A stretch of DNA of 64,000 bases from Ensifer sp. MPMI2T (GCF_004827385.1 NZ_SRXN01000020.1:1-64000); one strand, 5' to 3'; counted from the first letter of the stretch, positions 40,044 to 48,289 are shown. Program-made: numbers and translations. The notes: generated by a model not told the origin, from the letters alone.

Positions 40044-40694
40044 TCATTCGTCACCGCGCCGTACGTTTTCAGGCAGCGACTGCCAAGCCGCGAAAAGCTG
40101 CGTGATGGAGCTTGCGTGCATCTTCTTCATCATGTTGCTTCGATGAAGTTTGACGGTAATTTCACTGATGCCGAGTTCGAAGGCGATCTGCTTGTTCAAG
40201 GCGCCGGCGACGACCAAGCGCAAGACCTGCCGTTCGCGCTGCGTCAGCGTCTCGTAGTCGGCAGCATGCTTGCTCGCCGTGAGTGTTGCCTCCCGTCGCG
40301 CGATGTCGGTTGCGATGGCGTTAGAGACTGCGTCGAGGAAAGTCTGGTCACGCACCGGCTTCGTCAGAAAGTCGACGGCACCTGCCTTCATCGCCTCAAC
40401 GCTCATTGCGATGTCACCGTGCCCCGTCAAGAACACGATCGGTGTCTCTATACCGTTGGCCTGAAGGTGGCGCTGCAGGTCGAGCCCGCTCAATCCCGGC
40501 ATGCGTACATCGAGCACGAAACAGCTGGGCCGGTCCGGAAGTTTGGCCTCGAGAACTTCACGGGCCGAAGAGAATGAAATCGTTTCGATCCCAACTGAAT
40601 CGAGAAGGCTGCTCATGGCCTCGCGGACGTTGGCGTTATCATCAACCAGCATCGCGATCGGTTTGTCTCCCGATCCGGGAAATGATGCGTCCAT
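40044..40694 (-). CDS. FixJ/NarL-type response regulator
   Basis: A 216-residue two-component regulator. The receiver has AMLVDDNANVREAMSSLL, phospho-Asp in CFVLDVRMPGLSGLDL, TGHGDIAMSVEAMKAGAVDF and the LTKP lysine. The C-terminal helix-turn-helix reads LTQRERQVLRLVVAGALNKQ, ISEITVKLHRSNMMKKM. The receiver resembles FixJ/TodT. It appears intact, but the only kinase sequence next to it is a decayed fragment, so its partner is unknown. No clear ribosome site before ATG 40694. Confidence 0.87.
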   Translation of the reverse strand: MDASFPGSGDKPIAMLVDDNANVREAMSSLLDSVGIETISFSSAREVLEAKLPDRPSCFVLDVRMPGLSGLDLQRHLQANGIETPIVFLTGHGDIAMSVEAMKAGAVDFLTKPVRDQTFLDAVSNAIATDIARREATLTASKHAADYETLTQRERQVLRLVVAGALNKQIAFELGISEITVKLHRSNMMKKMHASSITQLFAAWQSLPENVRRGDE

Positions 40695-41106
40695 GCCGTG
40701 CCCTTCAATTCAAGCTTCAACCAAGACCCCGCGCGCGACATGCGGTCTGTCGCAGCCGCACCATGGCCTTCGCTCGGAAGACAATGCGGATGGTGATTCT
40801 CGGAAAATCGCTGGCAATATACAGTGAAAACGCAGGGGACTCGAACACGATTCTTGTCATGCAGGGTGCAAACCGATCTCCATCGTCGCTTGACAACGCC
40901 GGATTGACGATTTGAAGAACCGCCCGTGGACACGCTGAGCCGTCCTCAGGCGGATGCACAACGCACGCCTTTGTCCCGCGTTGCCACAGTCCGATTCTTC
41001 AATATTTTCTTGCCTTCAGCCGCTACGCTTGAGGCGCCACGCCTCGCTGGATGGCTTGCGCCATGGGCTGGCACACAGCACAGCGTCTCACGCAAGTGAT
41101 CTGGTT

Positions 41107-41120
41107 TTGATAATGATCAA
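41107..41120. promoter_or_regulatory. Perfect FNR/FixK anaerobox
   Basis: TTGATAATGATCAA is a perfect TTGAT-N4-ATCAA palindrome, the binding site of FNR/FixK regulators active at low oxygen. The nearest plus-strand ORF is a truncated ABC binding protein (41198) and the nearest minus-strand gene starts 413 bp away, so its target gene may have been lost. Confidence 0.75.
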
Positions 41121-41139
41121 AATTCGGTGATGACTGACA

Positions 41140-41187
41140 TCGCCGATGAGAATAGGGCGTACGTCGCCGATGAGAATAGGGCGTACG
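41140..41187 (+). repeat. Tandem duplication of a 24-bp unit
   Basis: Two exact head-to-tail copies of a unit beginning TCGCCGATGAGAATAGG and ending GCGTACG (41140-41163, 41164-41187). It may be the scar of an insertion element end or a slippage duplication. It lies between the FNR/FixK box and the truncated binding-protein ORF. Confidence 0.85.
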
Positions 41188-41197
41188 GGGACGAGGA

Positions 41198-41425
41198 GTG
41201 AACCCATCTGATGTTATTGGCCGAGTGGCAAGGTTTCGCCTTGGCGTTTTCCTGCTCGGGCTTGTTACGCTGCTGGCGCTGGCGATGCCGGCCCATGCGC
41301 GGGAGATTCTGCGCCTTCCATATGCCATCGACATCGGCACGTTCGATCCTGACAATGGTTTCGAGGTCGATGGGATAAGCGCGATCAACAATGATCCACC
41401 CGAAAGCAACTTTCCCATTTGTTAA
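41198..41425 (+). pseudogene. N-terminal fragment of a peptide-type ABC binding protein
   Basis: About 64 residues match the beginning of an SBP family 5 (dipeptide/oligopeptide) binding protein: signal peptide (FRLGVFLLGLVTLLALAMPAHA) and the mature start REILRLPYAIDIGTFDPDNG with FEVDGISAINN. After Asn-Asn (about 41392), where the family continues VYEGLV, the frame turns unrelated (DPPESNFPIC) and stops. No remainder is found nearby, so this is a 3'-deleted fragment. GTG start follows GAGGA. Confidence 0.65.
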
Positions 41426-41473
41426 CCAAATTTGCTCATTGTCCGCATCTCGAACCACGGAACCTCGGAGCAC

Positions 41474-41590
41474 ATGATGAGCTACGATTGGAGCGGCGAG
41501 CGGACACGCCGAACGAGGATGCGGAGGATCAGTGGATTGGTCCTGATAACCGCAGCGGCCATCGCCGTTGTTGCGGCGCTGTCCCTCTAG
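41474..41590 (+). CDS. Possible 38-residue membrane peptide
   Basis: Starts MMSYDWSGERTRRTRMRR and continues ISGLVLITAAAIAVVAALSL to a TAG: a basic N-terminus and one hydrophobic helix. GGAG lies close before the ATG. It is too short for routine calling and may be a real single-pass peptide or chance. No family recognised. Confidence 0.35.
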   Translation: MMSYDWSGERTRRTRMRRISGLVLITAAAIAVVAALSL

Positions 41591-41675
41591 CAGCCGGTCT
41601 CCGCCACTCGAACGGCGGCCGATTCATTGGCGAGGAAGCGCGTTTCAAGCCGCCGACGCGGGATGTCTTCATGTA

Positions 41676-42142
41676 TCATCTATCGCGGGCCAGGCGATGC
41701 ACGAGACCTCGCCGACCGCGTTCCATCACGACTGCATTGTTCCAACCGAAGACTGGCTTCAGGATGAATGAAAGTCGGATCATCCAACGCTTCGTGACCC
41801 TGACGATCCAGTCATAGCGGACATTGCATTTCGAGCCCTCAGGTTGCAGGGTCCATCGACCAATACCCTCGAGTTCGCCGCGGGCTCTCCCCTCGATGAT
41901 GGACGACGGCACGATCCTGGTCGTTTCGATTTCGAAGGCCAGCTCATAAGGCAATGCAGTGGACCATTCATCCGATGGACGGCGCCGATGCCATCCTCGT
42001 CGCCTTCGCGCAGAAGCGTGACCTCCTTCACCGAAGGCCACCATTCCGGCTAGGTTTCGGGCGCGTTCAGCACCCGCCAGACATTCTCGACCGGGGCGTC
42101 GATGGTCCATTTTGTAACAAGGTGAAACTCGGTCGACGGCAT
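41676..42142 (-). pseudogene. SRPBCC (polyketide-cyclase-like) gene with stop and frameshift
   Basis: The protein would start MPSTEFHLVTKWTIDAPVEN, continue VWRVLNAPET, then hit a TAG where the family has Trp (PET*PEWWPSVKEV), then LLREGDEDGIGAVHR. After a one-base shift it continues ALPYELAFEIETTRIVPSSI, GRWTLQPEGSKCNVRYDWIV to the end. So one nonsense codon and one frameshift break an otherwise recognisable START-like gene of about 150 residues. Decay is visible directly; the original function is unknown. Confidence 0.75.
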
Positions 42143-42262
42143 TCAGCATCCCACTCGGCAGGCGAACGAGGCAGGCCTCATTCTGACTTCGTCGGCTCAC
42201 GTGATCCAGCTTGATGCTTAGTTTAGAGTTATCCAACCGGTAACTGGACTGCTTCCGTCTGT

Positions 42263-42276
42263 TTGCGCGGGCACAA
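42263..42276 (+). promoter_or_regulatory. NnrR-type box upstream of dnrN
   Basis: TTGCGCGGGCACAA fits TTGCG-N4-CACAA, the pattern I remember for NnrR (NO-responsive FNR/CRP family) sites in alphaproteobacteria. It ends 125 bp before the dnrN start, and both dnrN and nnrS are classic NnrR targets. Confidence 0.6.
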
Positions 42277-42401
42277 AGACGAAGCGGCATCTTCTTCGAC
42301 AGAATGACGAGCACATCTAGATGTTGGATCATCGGGCCGGCTCCGGTCCCGGCATCGTCGGCTCGAAAGATCCCAGCGCCATTAGGATCAAGGAACAGTT
42401 C

Positions 42402-43061
42402 ATGACCGGAATAAGCCTCGACAAGACAGTCGCAACGATCGCAGCGGGGTTGCCAGGGGCCGCGGAACTCTTCCGCCGCCATGACATCAGCTTTTGTTGT
42501 GGCGGCAATGTGCGGCTCTCGGAGGCTGCCGTCAAGGCCGGCCTCGCACCGTCGACACTGCTTTCCGAACTCGAGGCGCTGGTCGAGGCGGCAAGACGGG
42601 ACGCACCTGAAGAGACCCCGGACCTCATTGCGCATATCCTTTCCAGATATCACGAAACGCATCGCTCGGAACTCACGTGGCTAATTCCGCTCGCGCAGAA
42701 AGTGGAGCGGGTCCATGCCGACCATCCGTCGGCGCCAATCGGGCTTTCGCAGGCGCTGGAGCGTCTGCGGAATGAGCTTGAGGGCCATATGGTGAAGGAA
42801 GAACTCGTTCTCTTCCCGATGATGCGGTCCGGCGGCAACGAGACGATCGTGCATCCGATCGCGCAGATGCGGCATGAGCATGATGACGAGGCGGAGCACC
42901 TCCGGACGATCGAGCATCTGACCCATGGCCTCTCGCTGCCGGCCGGAGCCTGTGGCTCGTGGACTGCGCTCTATACGGGGCTGCGCAAGTTCACCGACGA
43001 TCTCGTAGCTCATATGCATCTCGAAAATGCCGTGCTGTTTCCGCGTTTCGAACCGGCATGA
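42402..43061 (+). CDS. dnrN: Di-iron protein repairing Fe-S clusters (RIC/YtfE/DnrN)
   Basis: A 219-residue RIC-family protein restoring nitrosative- or oxidatively damaged Fe-S clusters. The N-terminal ScdA-type domain carries DISFCCGGN with the paired Cys. The C-terminal hemerythrin-like four-helix domain supplies His/Glu ligands: HILSRYHETHR, GHMVKEELVLFPMM, RHEHDDEAEHL and AHMHLENAVLFPRF. ATG 42402 gives the family N-terminus MTGISLDKTVATIAAGLPGA. It overlaps nnrS and is preceded by an NnrR-type box, consistent with induction by NO. Confidence 0.92.
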   Translation: MTGISLDKTVATIAAGLPGAAELFRRHDISFCCGGNVRLSEAAVKAGLAPSTLLSELEALVEAARRDAPEETPDLIAHILSRYHETHRSELTWLIPLAQKVERVHADHPSAPIGLSQALERLRNELEGHMVKEELVLFPMMRSGGNETIVHPIAQMRHEHDDEAEHLRTIEHLTHGLSLPAGACGSWTALYTGLRKFTDDLVAHMHLENAVLFPRFEPA

Positions 43062-44310
43062 CGGGCGCCGGATAACGGGTGCCGCACGGAAGATTTGGAT
43101 AACCGTCTGGCAGGCGCCTTATCGTCCCTTGTTTCTTCTGGCGGGACTATGGGCGTTGGTCGCGCCCGCAGTCTGGCTGCTCCCGGAGGGAACAGGTCCG
43201 GAGCCTGTCGCCTGGCACCGCCACGAACTTCTCTTCGGTATGACCAGCGCCGCGGCAGGAGGCTATCTTCTGACAGCCCTGCCTTCCTGGACGAAAAGCG
43301 GTCCGGTCCCGCCAGCCGTCACATTGTTCGTCACCTGCCTCTGGTGCGCGGCCCGCCTGACGGCGGCGTTTTCAGACAACCTGCCGTTCGTCGTTGCGGC
43401 GATAGGGACATCCGCCTACTTCATCAGCCTGACAGTGATCCTGGCGCACGGCGTGGTGTCCTCCGGGACCTGGCGTCGGCTGTGGGCACCGCTCGCTATG
43501 GCCGCGCTCGGAGCAAATGCCCTGTCCCTTGCCGCTTGTGGCGTGAGCATCATGAGCACGCCGCTTTTGTATGTTGTCTTGATCATTCTGATCGGCGGAC
43601 GCGCAGTACCTGCTTTCACTCATCGATGGCTTGACAGGACTGGCGCAGCGCCCCTTCGGGACCGGCCGGCGCTTTCGTACCTGGCAATGGTCGGTGTACT
43701 CGTCACCGCCTCTATCGAAGCTTTCCGTCAGCATCCGGCATCGGGTTATGTGCTGATGTTTTCGGGCGCTCTGCTGGCGTTGCAAATGAAGGGATGGCAA
43801 AGCGTTAGCACCCACCGTTATCCCGCCTTGTTCATACTGCACCTTGCTTTTGCTTGGACACCGGCGGGTCTCGTTCTGACCGGTCTTGCGATTGTCTTTC
43901 CCGATCGGATTGCGCCTGCCGGCGCCCTGCATGCGCTGACCATGGGTGCCGTGGGGACGATGATGGCCGCCATGATGATGCGCTCGGCCATGAGACGAGA
44001 TGGCGAAGCCCTGATCGCCAATGGGACCATGGCCTGTGTAATCGGTCTCGTGTCTCTTTCAGCGCTGCTTCGCATTCTTGCCGGATTACCGGGCGAAGCG
44101 CATTCGGACCTCGTGGTTGCGGCTGCGATCTGCTGGATGGCGGCTTGGGCGCTCTTCCTGGCCGTCTACATACCAGCCCTGATGGGTCCTGTTCCACGGC
44201 CGGTATTCAGCGCAGCGATCGGCGACCACGTCGAGCGGACAGGGACAGCGAAAGATCGGTCGGGGCCGTTGACCGGCCGATCGAAATCGACGGCGCAGCG
44301 AACGCATTGA
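43027..44310 (+). CDS. nnrS: NnrS haem-copper membrane protein
   Basis: A 427-residue (at this start) protein with about 12 membrane helices, NnrS family, which relieves NO stress during denitrification. Family features include PYRPLFLLAGLWAL, AWHRHELLFGMTSAAAGGYL (His pair), RAVPAFTHRWL, ALHALTMGAVGTMMAAMMMR, and repeated His residues proposed to bind haem and copper. The start is uncertain: ATG 43027 overlaps dnrN by 35 nt and has no good ribosome site; no other ATG or GTG lies in frame before the first helix. Co-transcribed with dnrN. Confidence 0.88.
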   Translation: MPCCFRVSNRHDGRRITGAARKIWITVWQAPYRPLFLLAGLWALVAPAVWLLPEGTGPEPVAWHRHELLFGMTSAAAGGYLLTALPSWTKSGPVPPAVTLFVTCLWCAARLTAAFSDNLPFVVAAIGTSAYFISLTVILAHGVVSSGTWRRLWAPLAMAALGANALSLAACGVSIMSTPLLYVVLIILIGGRAVPAFTHRWLDRTGAAPLRDRPALSYLAMVGVLVTASIEAFRQHPASGYVLMFSGALLALQMKGWQSVSTHRYPALFILHLAFAWTPAGLVLTGLAIVFPDRIAPAGALHALTMGAVGTMMAAMMMRSAMRRDGEALIANGTMACVIGLVSLSALLRILAGLPGEAHSDLVVAAAICWMAAWALFLAVYIPALMGPVPRPVFSAAIGDHVERTGTAKDRSGPLTGRSKSTAQRTH

Positions 44311-44340
44311 TAGCAACGACGGAATGACGGTGGAACGCCA

Positions 44341-44607
44341 ATGCACATCGAACGCAATCAAACCGGAGACTTCATATTGGAATCCAGCGAGCTCGCAGGT
44401 CGGTTCGGACTGTCGAGCGATGAATTCCGCCAACACATGAGGAGAGGCTCGGTGATGAGCATGGTCGAGCGCGGCGAAGCCGAGGATGCCGGCACGTGCC
44501 GCCTCAGCGTAAAGCTCGGGAACCGGGTGTGGCGGGCTATCCTGGACGGCCAGGGTCGGGTCGCGAGCGAAGAAATGACCATTCTTCGCAAACGTGTACG
44601 GCCCTGA
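44341..44607 (+). CDS. DUF6522-like small protein
   Basis: An 88-residue cytoplasmic protein (MHIERNQTGDFILESSELAG, RLSVKLGNRVWRAILDGQGR) resembling the DUF6522 family of small proteins found near denitrification genes in rhizobia. It starts about 30 nt after nnrS and is probably in the dnrN-nnrS operon. One Cys, no catalytic motif, function unknown. Family name is from memory. Confidence 0.75.
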   Translation: MHIERNQTGDFILESSELAGRFGLSSDEFRQHMRRGSVMSMVERGEAEDAGTCRLSVKLGNRVWRAILDGQGRVASEEMTILRKRVRP

Positions 44608-44610
44608 CAC

Positions 44611-44672
44611 TCCAGCATTGCGCGTCTGATCAGACGCGCTAAGGACACTGTAGCAGTTTGAAAGCTGCAGTA
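44611..44672 (+). repeat. RIME-like repeat, shortened copy
   Basis: CCAGCATTGCGCGTC-TGATCA-GACGCGCTAAGGACACTGTAGC then AGTTTGAAAGCTGCAGTAG: the first palindrome is kept and the second is cut to a few bases. It separates the DUF6522 gene from the pseudoazurin promoter. Confidence 0.7.
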
Positions 44673-44713
44673 GAGGGCAGCGAAAGGTTGCGTCGTTCTG
44701 ACGCGAGCCAAAT

Positions 44714-44727
44714 TTGCGTTATGTCAA
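44714..44727 (+). promoter_or_regulatory. FNR/FixK/NnrR-type box upstream of pseudoazurin
   Basis: TTGCGTTATGTCAA fits the TTG-N8-CAA core of the FNR family. It ends 78 bp before the pseudoazurin start, a distance suitable for class II activation with a short leader. It supports low-oxygen or NO induction. Confidence 0.6.
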
Positions 44728-44805
44728 AGAACGAAAGGACCACACGGCTTAGTCATCGTCCTTGCAGGCGCCCATGCGGGGTGTCTTCCAGCAAGGAGAA
44801 TTGCA

Positions 44806-45243
44806 ATGCGTTCCATGACCAAGTTTCTCGTCGGTGCAGCGTTCCTGAGTATCTTGAGCGTGCCCGCTTTAGCCGCCGACCATGAGATCAAGATGCTCAA
44901 CAAAGGCGCGGATGGCGTGATGGTCTTCGAACCGTCGGTACTCAAGGCCAGCCCCGGAGATACCGTGACCTTTGTGCCCGTGGACAAGGGCCACAATGCT
45001 GAAACCGTCAAGGACATGATCCCGCAAGGTGCCGAACCGTTCAAAGGGAAGATAAACGAAAAGCTTAAAGTGACCCTGACCGAGCAAGGCATCTATGTGA
45101 TCAAGTGCACGCCTCACTTCAGCATGGGCATGGTTGCCGTCGTTGTTGTCGGTGACGCACCAGCCAATGTCGAGCAAGTCAAGGCGGCAAAATTCCCGAA
45201 CAAGGCGCGTGAAAGAATTGACGCCGCGCTCGGCAAGCTTTGA
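44806..45243 (+). CDS. azu: Pseudoazurin
   Basis: A 145-residue periplasmic blue copper protein, electron donor to copper nitrite reductase or N2O reductase. Signal peptide [20 protein letters not shown], then copper ligands His in DKGHNAETV and Cys/His/Met in [15 protein letters not shown], the type 1 site order of pseudoazurins. ATG follows AAGGAG. An FNR-type box lies upstream. No nitrite reductase is in the window, so its partner must be elsewhere. Confidence 0.93.
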   Translation: MRSMTKFLVGAAFLSILSVPALAADHEIKMLNKGADGVMVFEPSVLKASPGDTVTFVPVDKGHNAETVKDMIPQGAEPFKGKINEKLKVTLTEQGIYVIKCTPHFSMGMVAVVVVGDAPANVEQVKAAKFPNKARERIDAALGKL

Positions 45244-45262
45244 GCAGCGTAAGGATTGCGAC

Positions 45263-45287
45263 TCACGGCGAAGCAAAATCGCCGTGA
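45263..45287. terminator. Hairpin between converging azu and chemoreceptor genes
   Basis: TCACGGCG and CGCCGTGA are perfect 8-bp arms around a 9-nt AAGCAAAAT loop, in the 63-bp gap between two converging stops. No long T run, but position suggests a bidirectional terminator. Confidence 0.55.
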
Positions 45288-45306
45288 TCGCACCTTGGGT
45301 GCGGAG

Positions 45307-47475
45307 TCAGGCGGCATTGGCTTGCCGGTGCCTCTCCGCCCTCGCCTGCCGCGTCTGGAAGGCCGCGAGTTGATCGCGCAGCTTGCTAGCCTCGACCGCA
45401 AGGCTTTCCGAGGCGGCAGTCGTCTCCTCGACCATGCTGGCATTCTGCTGCGTGATCTGGTCGAGCTGGCTGACCGTAGCGGTAATCTCGTCCAGCGCCG
45501 AGGCCTGTTCCTTGGCAGACTGTGCGATGGTGAGAACCTGCCGGCTGATCAACTGCACATGCCGCTCGATACCGGAAAGCGCCTCACCGGTCTTGCCGAC
45601 CAGGGCGACGCCGGCCGAAACATCGTTCGTCGCTTGGTCTATCAATGCCTTGATCTCCCGCGCTGCGCCGGCTGAGCGCTGTGCGAGTTCTCTAACCTCC
45701 TGCGCGACGACGGCAAATCCCTTGCCTGCTTCGCCTGCGCGCGCCGCCTCGACTCCGGCATTGAGCGCCAGAAGATTGGTCTGGAAGGCGATCTCGTCGA
45801 TCACACCAATGATCTGGCCAATCCGCTCCGAGGAAGCGGCAATGTCGCGCATCGCACCGACAGTTTCAACGACGACGCGGGTCGCCTCGGCCGCATCGCT
45901 GCTTGCGATACCAACCGAGCGCTGTGCCTCGTCGGCGCCGAGCGACGACATCTTGACCGCAGTCGCGACCTCCTCCAAGGCAGCCGCCGCTTCCTCCAAT
46001 GCTGTCGCCTGACTGCCGGTGCGCCGCGCGAGGTCGTCCGCGGCCGTCCGCAATTCGGCACAACCGCCGTCGATGACACTCGCGTTCTCGCCGGCCAGTG
46101 AAACAAGCCGCTCCAGCGTCTCGACAGACCCGTTGAAGGCCGTTCGAAGCGCGTCGAAATCCGGGGCGAGCTTCTGGGCGATCCGGAAGCACAGATTCCC
46201 CCGGGAAAGTTCGTCCAAGCCACGGTTTACATTGTCCAGCGCCTGTTCGAGATCCCTTGCCCGCGCAGCCCGCTCTTCATCGAGCGCCCGCGCCTCCGCC
46301 TGCCGCTCCGCCGCACGACGCAGATCTTCCTGGCGCTGTGCCTCCGCCTGATGCCTGGCAGCCTCTACGGCTCTGGCGACCGCGCGCCCCATGGCTCCAA
46401 CCTCGTCCTTGGCATCCGTCTGGCCCACTGTCGTCCGGGCGTCCCCGTCAGCGAGACGCTCGATCGCCGCGGTAAGTGCCCGGATCGGTCGGACCACTCC
46501 GAGCGCAATCAGCACCGACACAAAGGCGGCGGCGGCGAGCGCTGCGGTCAGGCCGCCACCAATCATCAGAAGGGCCGTCATCTGCCGACGGGCGAGATCC
46601 GCCGCGTCCGCTCGCGTGGCCTCGAGCAGCGCCTTCTCGACCTCGCGCATAGTATCGATCCGTGTTGTTGCTAGGCGGTACCACTCGTCTGCATCAAGGG
46701 TGGAGAGGTCTCCCGCCTCGCCGACTGTCAACAAGACCCGCCGCATGTCCGCCAGCGGTGCCGAGGCGTCCGGCGTGACGGACTTCGCCCGATCGGCAAA
46801 GGCCGGCAACTTGGAAACGAACTCATTGAGCAGCGTCGCCTGTGCGCCATAGAGCATGGCCAAGCGGAGCAAGCCGTCGCGATCGGCTAGGCCCGTGGCG
46901 ATCAACGCATTGCCGGTCGCCCGTTCCTGGCCCGCATATTCCTTCGCCAATGAGAAGAGGTTGTAGGCTTCGACTTTCCCGGCAAGCGCATCGTCGATGT
47001 GCCCGCCATTGGTGAGCGCGCGCAGCACGGTCAGCAAGCGGGAAACGAATTGGCTGTACAGCGCATTGCCCTCCGCCGGCGCCAACTCGCGACGGTCGAC
47101 GCGCCCGCGCAGCACCGCAAGCTGCTGCACCCCTTCTCGCAAGGGAAGGTCCTGATCGATGGCGAGGGTCGACGCGGCAGCCAAGGCCGTTCCAACGCGC
47201 CCGTCGAAACCACGCCGCGCGGCGTTCAGCGATGCATCATCGTCATTGGCCTTACTCGCGAGGAAAATGGCCGTCGCAGCGCGCTCCATCTGCAGGGCAT
47301 GCACTGCGTCGCCGAGGATCGATATGCAATCGCTGATCTCCACCAGGCGCGCGGCGTCCCGGTAGCTGGCCATGCTCCCCTCGATCCGCCCATAGGCGAG
47401 CCAGGCGGCGACGAGCGCCGGCAGGGCAACACACCAGAGGATCCGCTTGGTCAGAGAGACGTCCGACAAACGCAT
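45307..47475 (-). CDS. Methyl-accepting chemotaxis protein with NIT sensor domain
   Basis: A 722-residue transmembrane chemoreceptor. Membrane helix at about 10-30 (ILWCVALPALVAAWLAYG), a periplasmic all-helical NIT (nitrate/nitrite-sensing) domain with HALQMERAATAIFLASKAND, a second helix (ALLMIGGGLTAALAAAAFVS), HAMP (VVRPIRALTAAIERLADGDA), coiled coil, and an MCP signalling domain with the hairpin tip IDEIAFQTNLLALNAGVEAA. Its place beside pseudoazurin and NO genes fits taxis to nitrate or nitrite; ligand specificity is inferred from the domain. ATG 47475 follows GGAG. Confidence 0.9.
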   Translation of the reverse strand: MRLSDVSLTKRILWCVALPALVAAWLAYGRIEGSMASYRDAARLVEISDCISILGDAVHALQMERAATAIFLASKANDDDASLNAARRGFDGRVGTALAAASTLAIDQDLPLREGVQQLAVLRGRVDRRELAPAEGNALYSQFVSRLLTVLRALTNGGHIDDALAGKVEAYNLFSLAKEYAGQERATGNALIATGLADRDGLLRLAMLYGAQATLLNEFVSKLPAFADRAKSVTPDASAPLADMRRVLLTVGEAGDLSTLDADEWYRLATTRIDTMREVEKALLEATRADAADLARRQMTALLMIGGGLTAALAAAAFVSVLIALGVVRPIRALTAAIERLADGDARTTVGQTDAKDEVGAMGRAVARAVEAARHQAEAQRQEDLRRAAERQAEARALDEERAARARDLEQALDNVNRGLDELSRGNLCFRIAQKLAPDFDALRTAFNGSVETLERLVSLAGENASVIDGGCAELRTAADDLARRTGSQATALEEAAAALEEVATAVKMSSLGADEAQRSVGIASSDAAEATRVVVETVGAMRDIAASSERIGQIIGVIDEIAFQTNLLALNAGVEAARAGEAGKGFAVVAQEVRELAQRSAGAAREIKALIDQATNDVSAGVALVGKTGEALSGIERHVQLISRQVLTIAQSAKEQASALDEITATVSQLDQITQQNASMVEETTAASESLAVEASKLRDQLAAFQTRQARAERHRQANAA

Positions 47476-47709
47476 GAGGCAAAGCTCCAAAGGAAGTTCG
47501 ACCTCATGCCGACGCGCCGCAATTCATTTTCGGCCCGACGCACTTACACCAATCTTGGGTTCATCTCTTTGATGCGGCACAAACAACACGGGTCCCCTGT
47601 GGGGAAGGCGAATCTTGAAAGCGCCTGCCCGTTGGCCTCTTGAACAGCGCCCTTGGAGCCGCGAGCCGTTCCGCAAATCTGTTTTTCGGCGCCGTACCAA
47701 ATGAAACTC

Positions 47710-48156
47710 TCAATAACCATAGCGCGCCATAGTGGCGGCGAGGACCGGAATGAGCGTGAAAACGCCGATTTGCGCCAGAATATAGCCGCGCACCTTGGCA
47801 ACGTCATCGGGTAGCAGACTGAACGCGTCTTCGTCGGCATTCTTTCGCCACTTGCGGATTTGCATCGTCGGCCTGATAGAGAGGAGCCCGACCGCCGCAA
47901 AGGCCAGCATCTTTAACCAGAACGCCCAATTGTAAATATAGGCTTCCCATCCCTTGAGTCCGAAGAAGACACGAGCGACCCCGATGAGGATCACGAGGGC
48001 GGCAGTCGCTCCGTAATACGCATCTATGCGGGAGAGCAATCTCGCGCCCTCCCCAGACATATCCCCCCGCACAATCACGGCTTCCATCGCGATGATCGCC
48101 GCCAGCAGGAAGACCAGGAGGTGGTGGGCGCTCGCGAGAACAAGATCCGTGAACAT
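47710..48156 (-). CDS. DUF2214 membrane protein
   Basis: A 148-residue inner-membrane protein of the DUF2214 type with four hydrophobic helices (HHLLVFLLAAIIAMEAVIVR, YGATAALVILIGVARVFFGL, WLKMLAFAAVGLLSI, AQIGVFTLIPVLAATMARYG). It begins MFTDLVLASAHHL. Function unknown. It is divergent from a tetR-type gene over 133 bp containing a palindrome, so that regulator probably represses it. Confidence 0.82.
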   Translation of the reverse strand: MFTDLVLASAHHLLVFLLAAIIAMEAVIVRGDMSGEGARLLSRIDAYYGATAALVILIGVARVFFGLKGWEAYIYNWAFWLKMLAFAAVGLLSIRPTMQIRKWRKNADEDAFSLLPDDVAKVRGYILAQIGVFTLIPVLAATMARYGY

Positions 48157-48240
48157 CTGGAAATCCCCATCCGTCTGACAAAAAGCCGCGGTCGGACACG
48201 GTGCCGCGACCCTTGACTTTCGCGTGGACCCGCCAATCTT

Positions 48241-48263
48241 AACGCCGTTAACATAATGGCGTT
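48241..48263. promoter_or_regulatory. Likely TetR operator between DUF2214 and tetR genes
   Basis: AACGCC-N11-GGCGTT, with the smaller palindrome TAACGCCGTTA at its left side, lies in the divergent promoter 27 bp before the tetR start. Symmetric sites of this sort are typical TetR-family operators. Confidence 0.55.
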
Positions 48264-48289
48264 CCTAACAGCGTCAAGATTGCGGCAGA

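Larger units (their letters stand above)
40695..41197. other. Gene-free region with FNR/FixK box and tandem repeat
   Basis: No gene is supported in these 503 bases. It holds the promoter side of the FixJ-type regulator (minus), a perfect FNR/FixK box (41107-41120) and two tandem 24-bp units (41140-41187) just before the truncated binding-protein gene. Confidence 0.5.

Noticed and set aside
41140..41187. Two direct repeats as a possible CRISPR array
   Set aside because: Head-to-tail without spacers and only two units; a tandem duplication, not a CRISPR.
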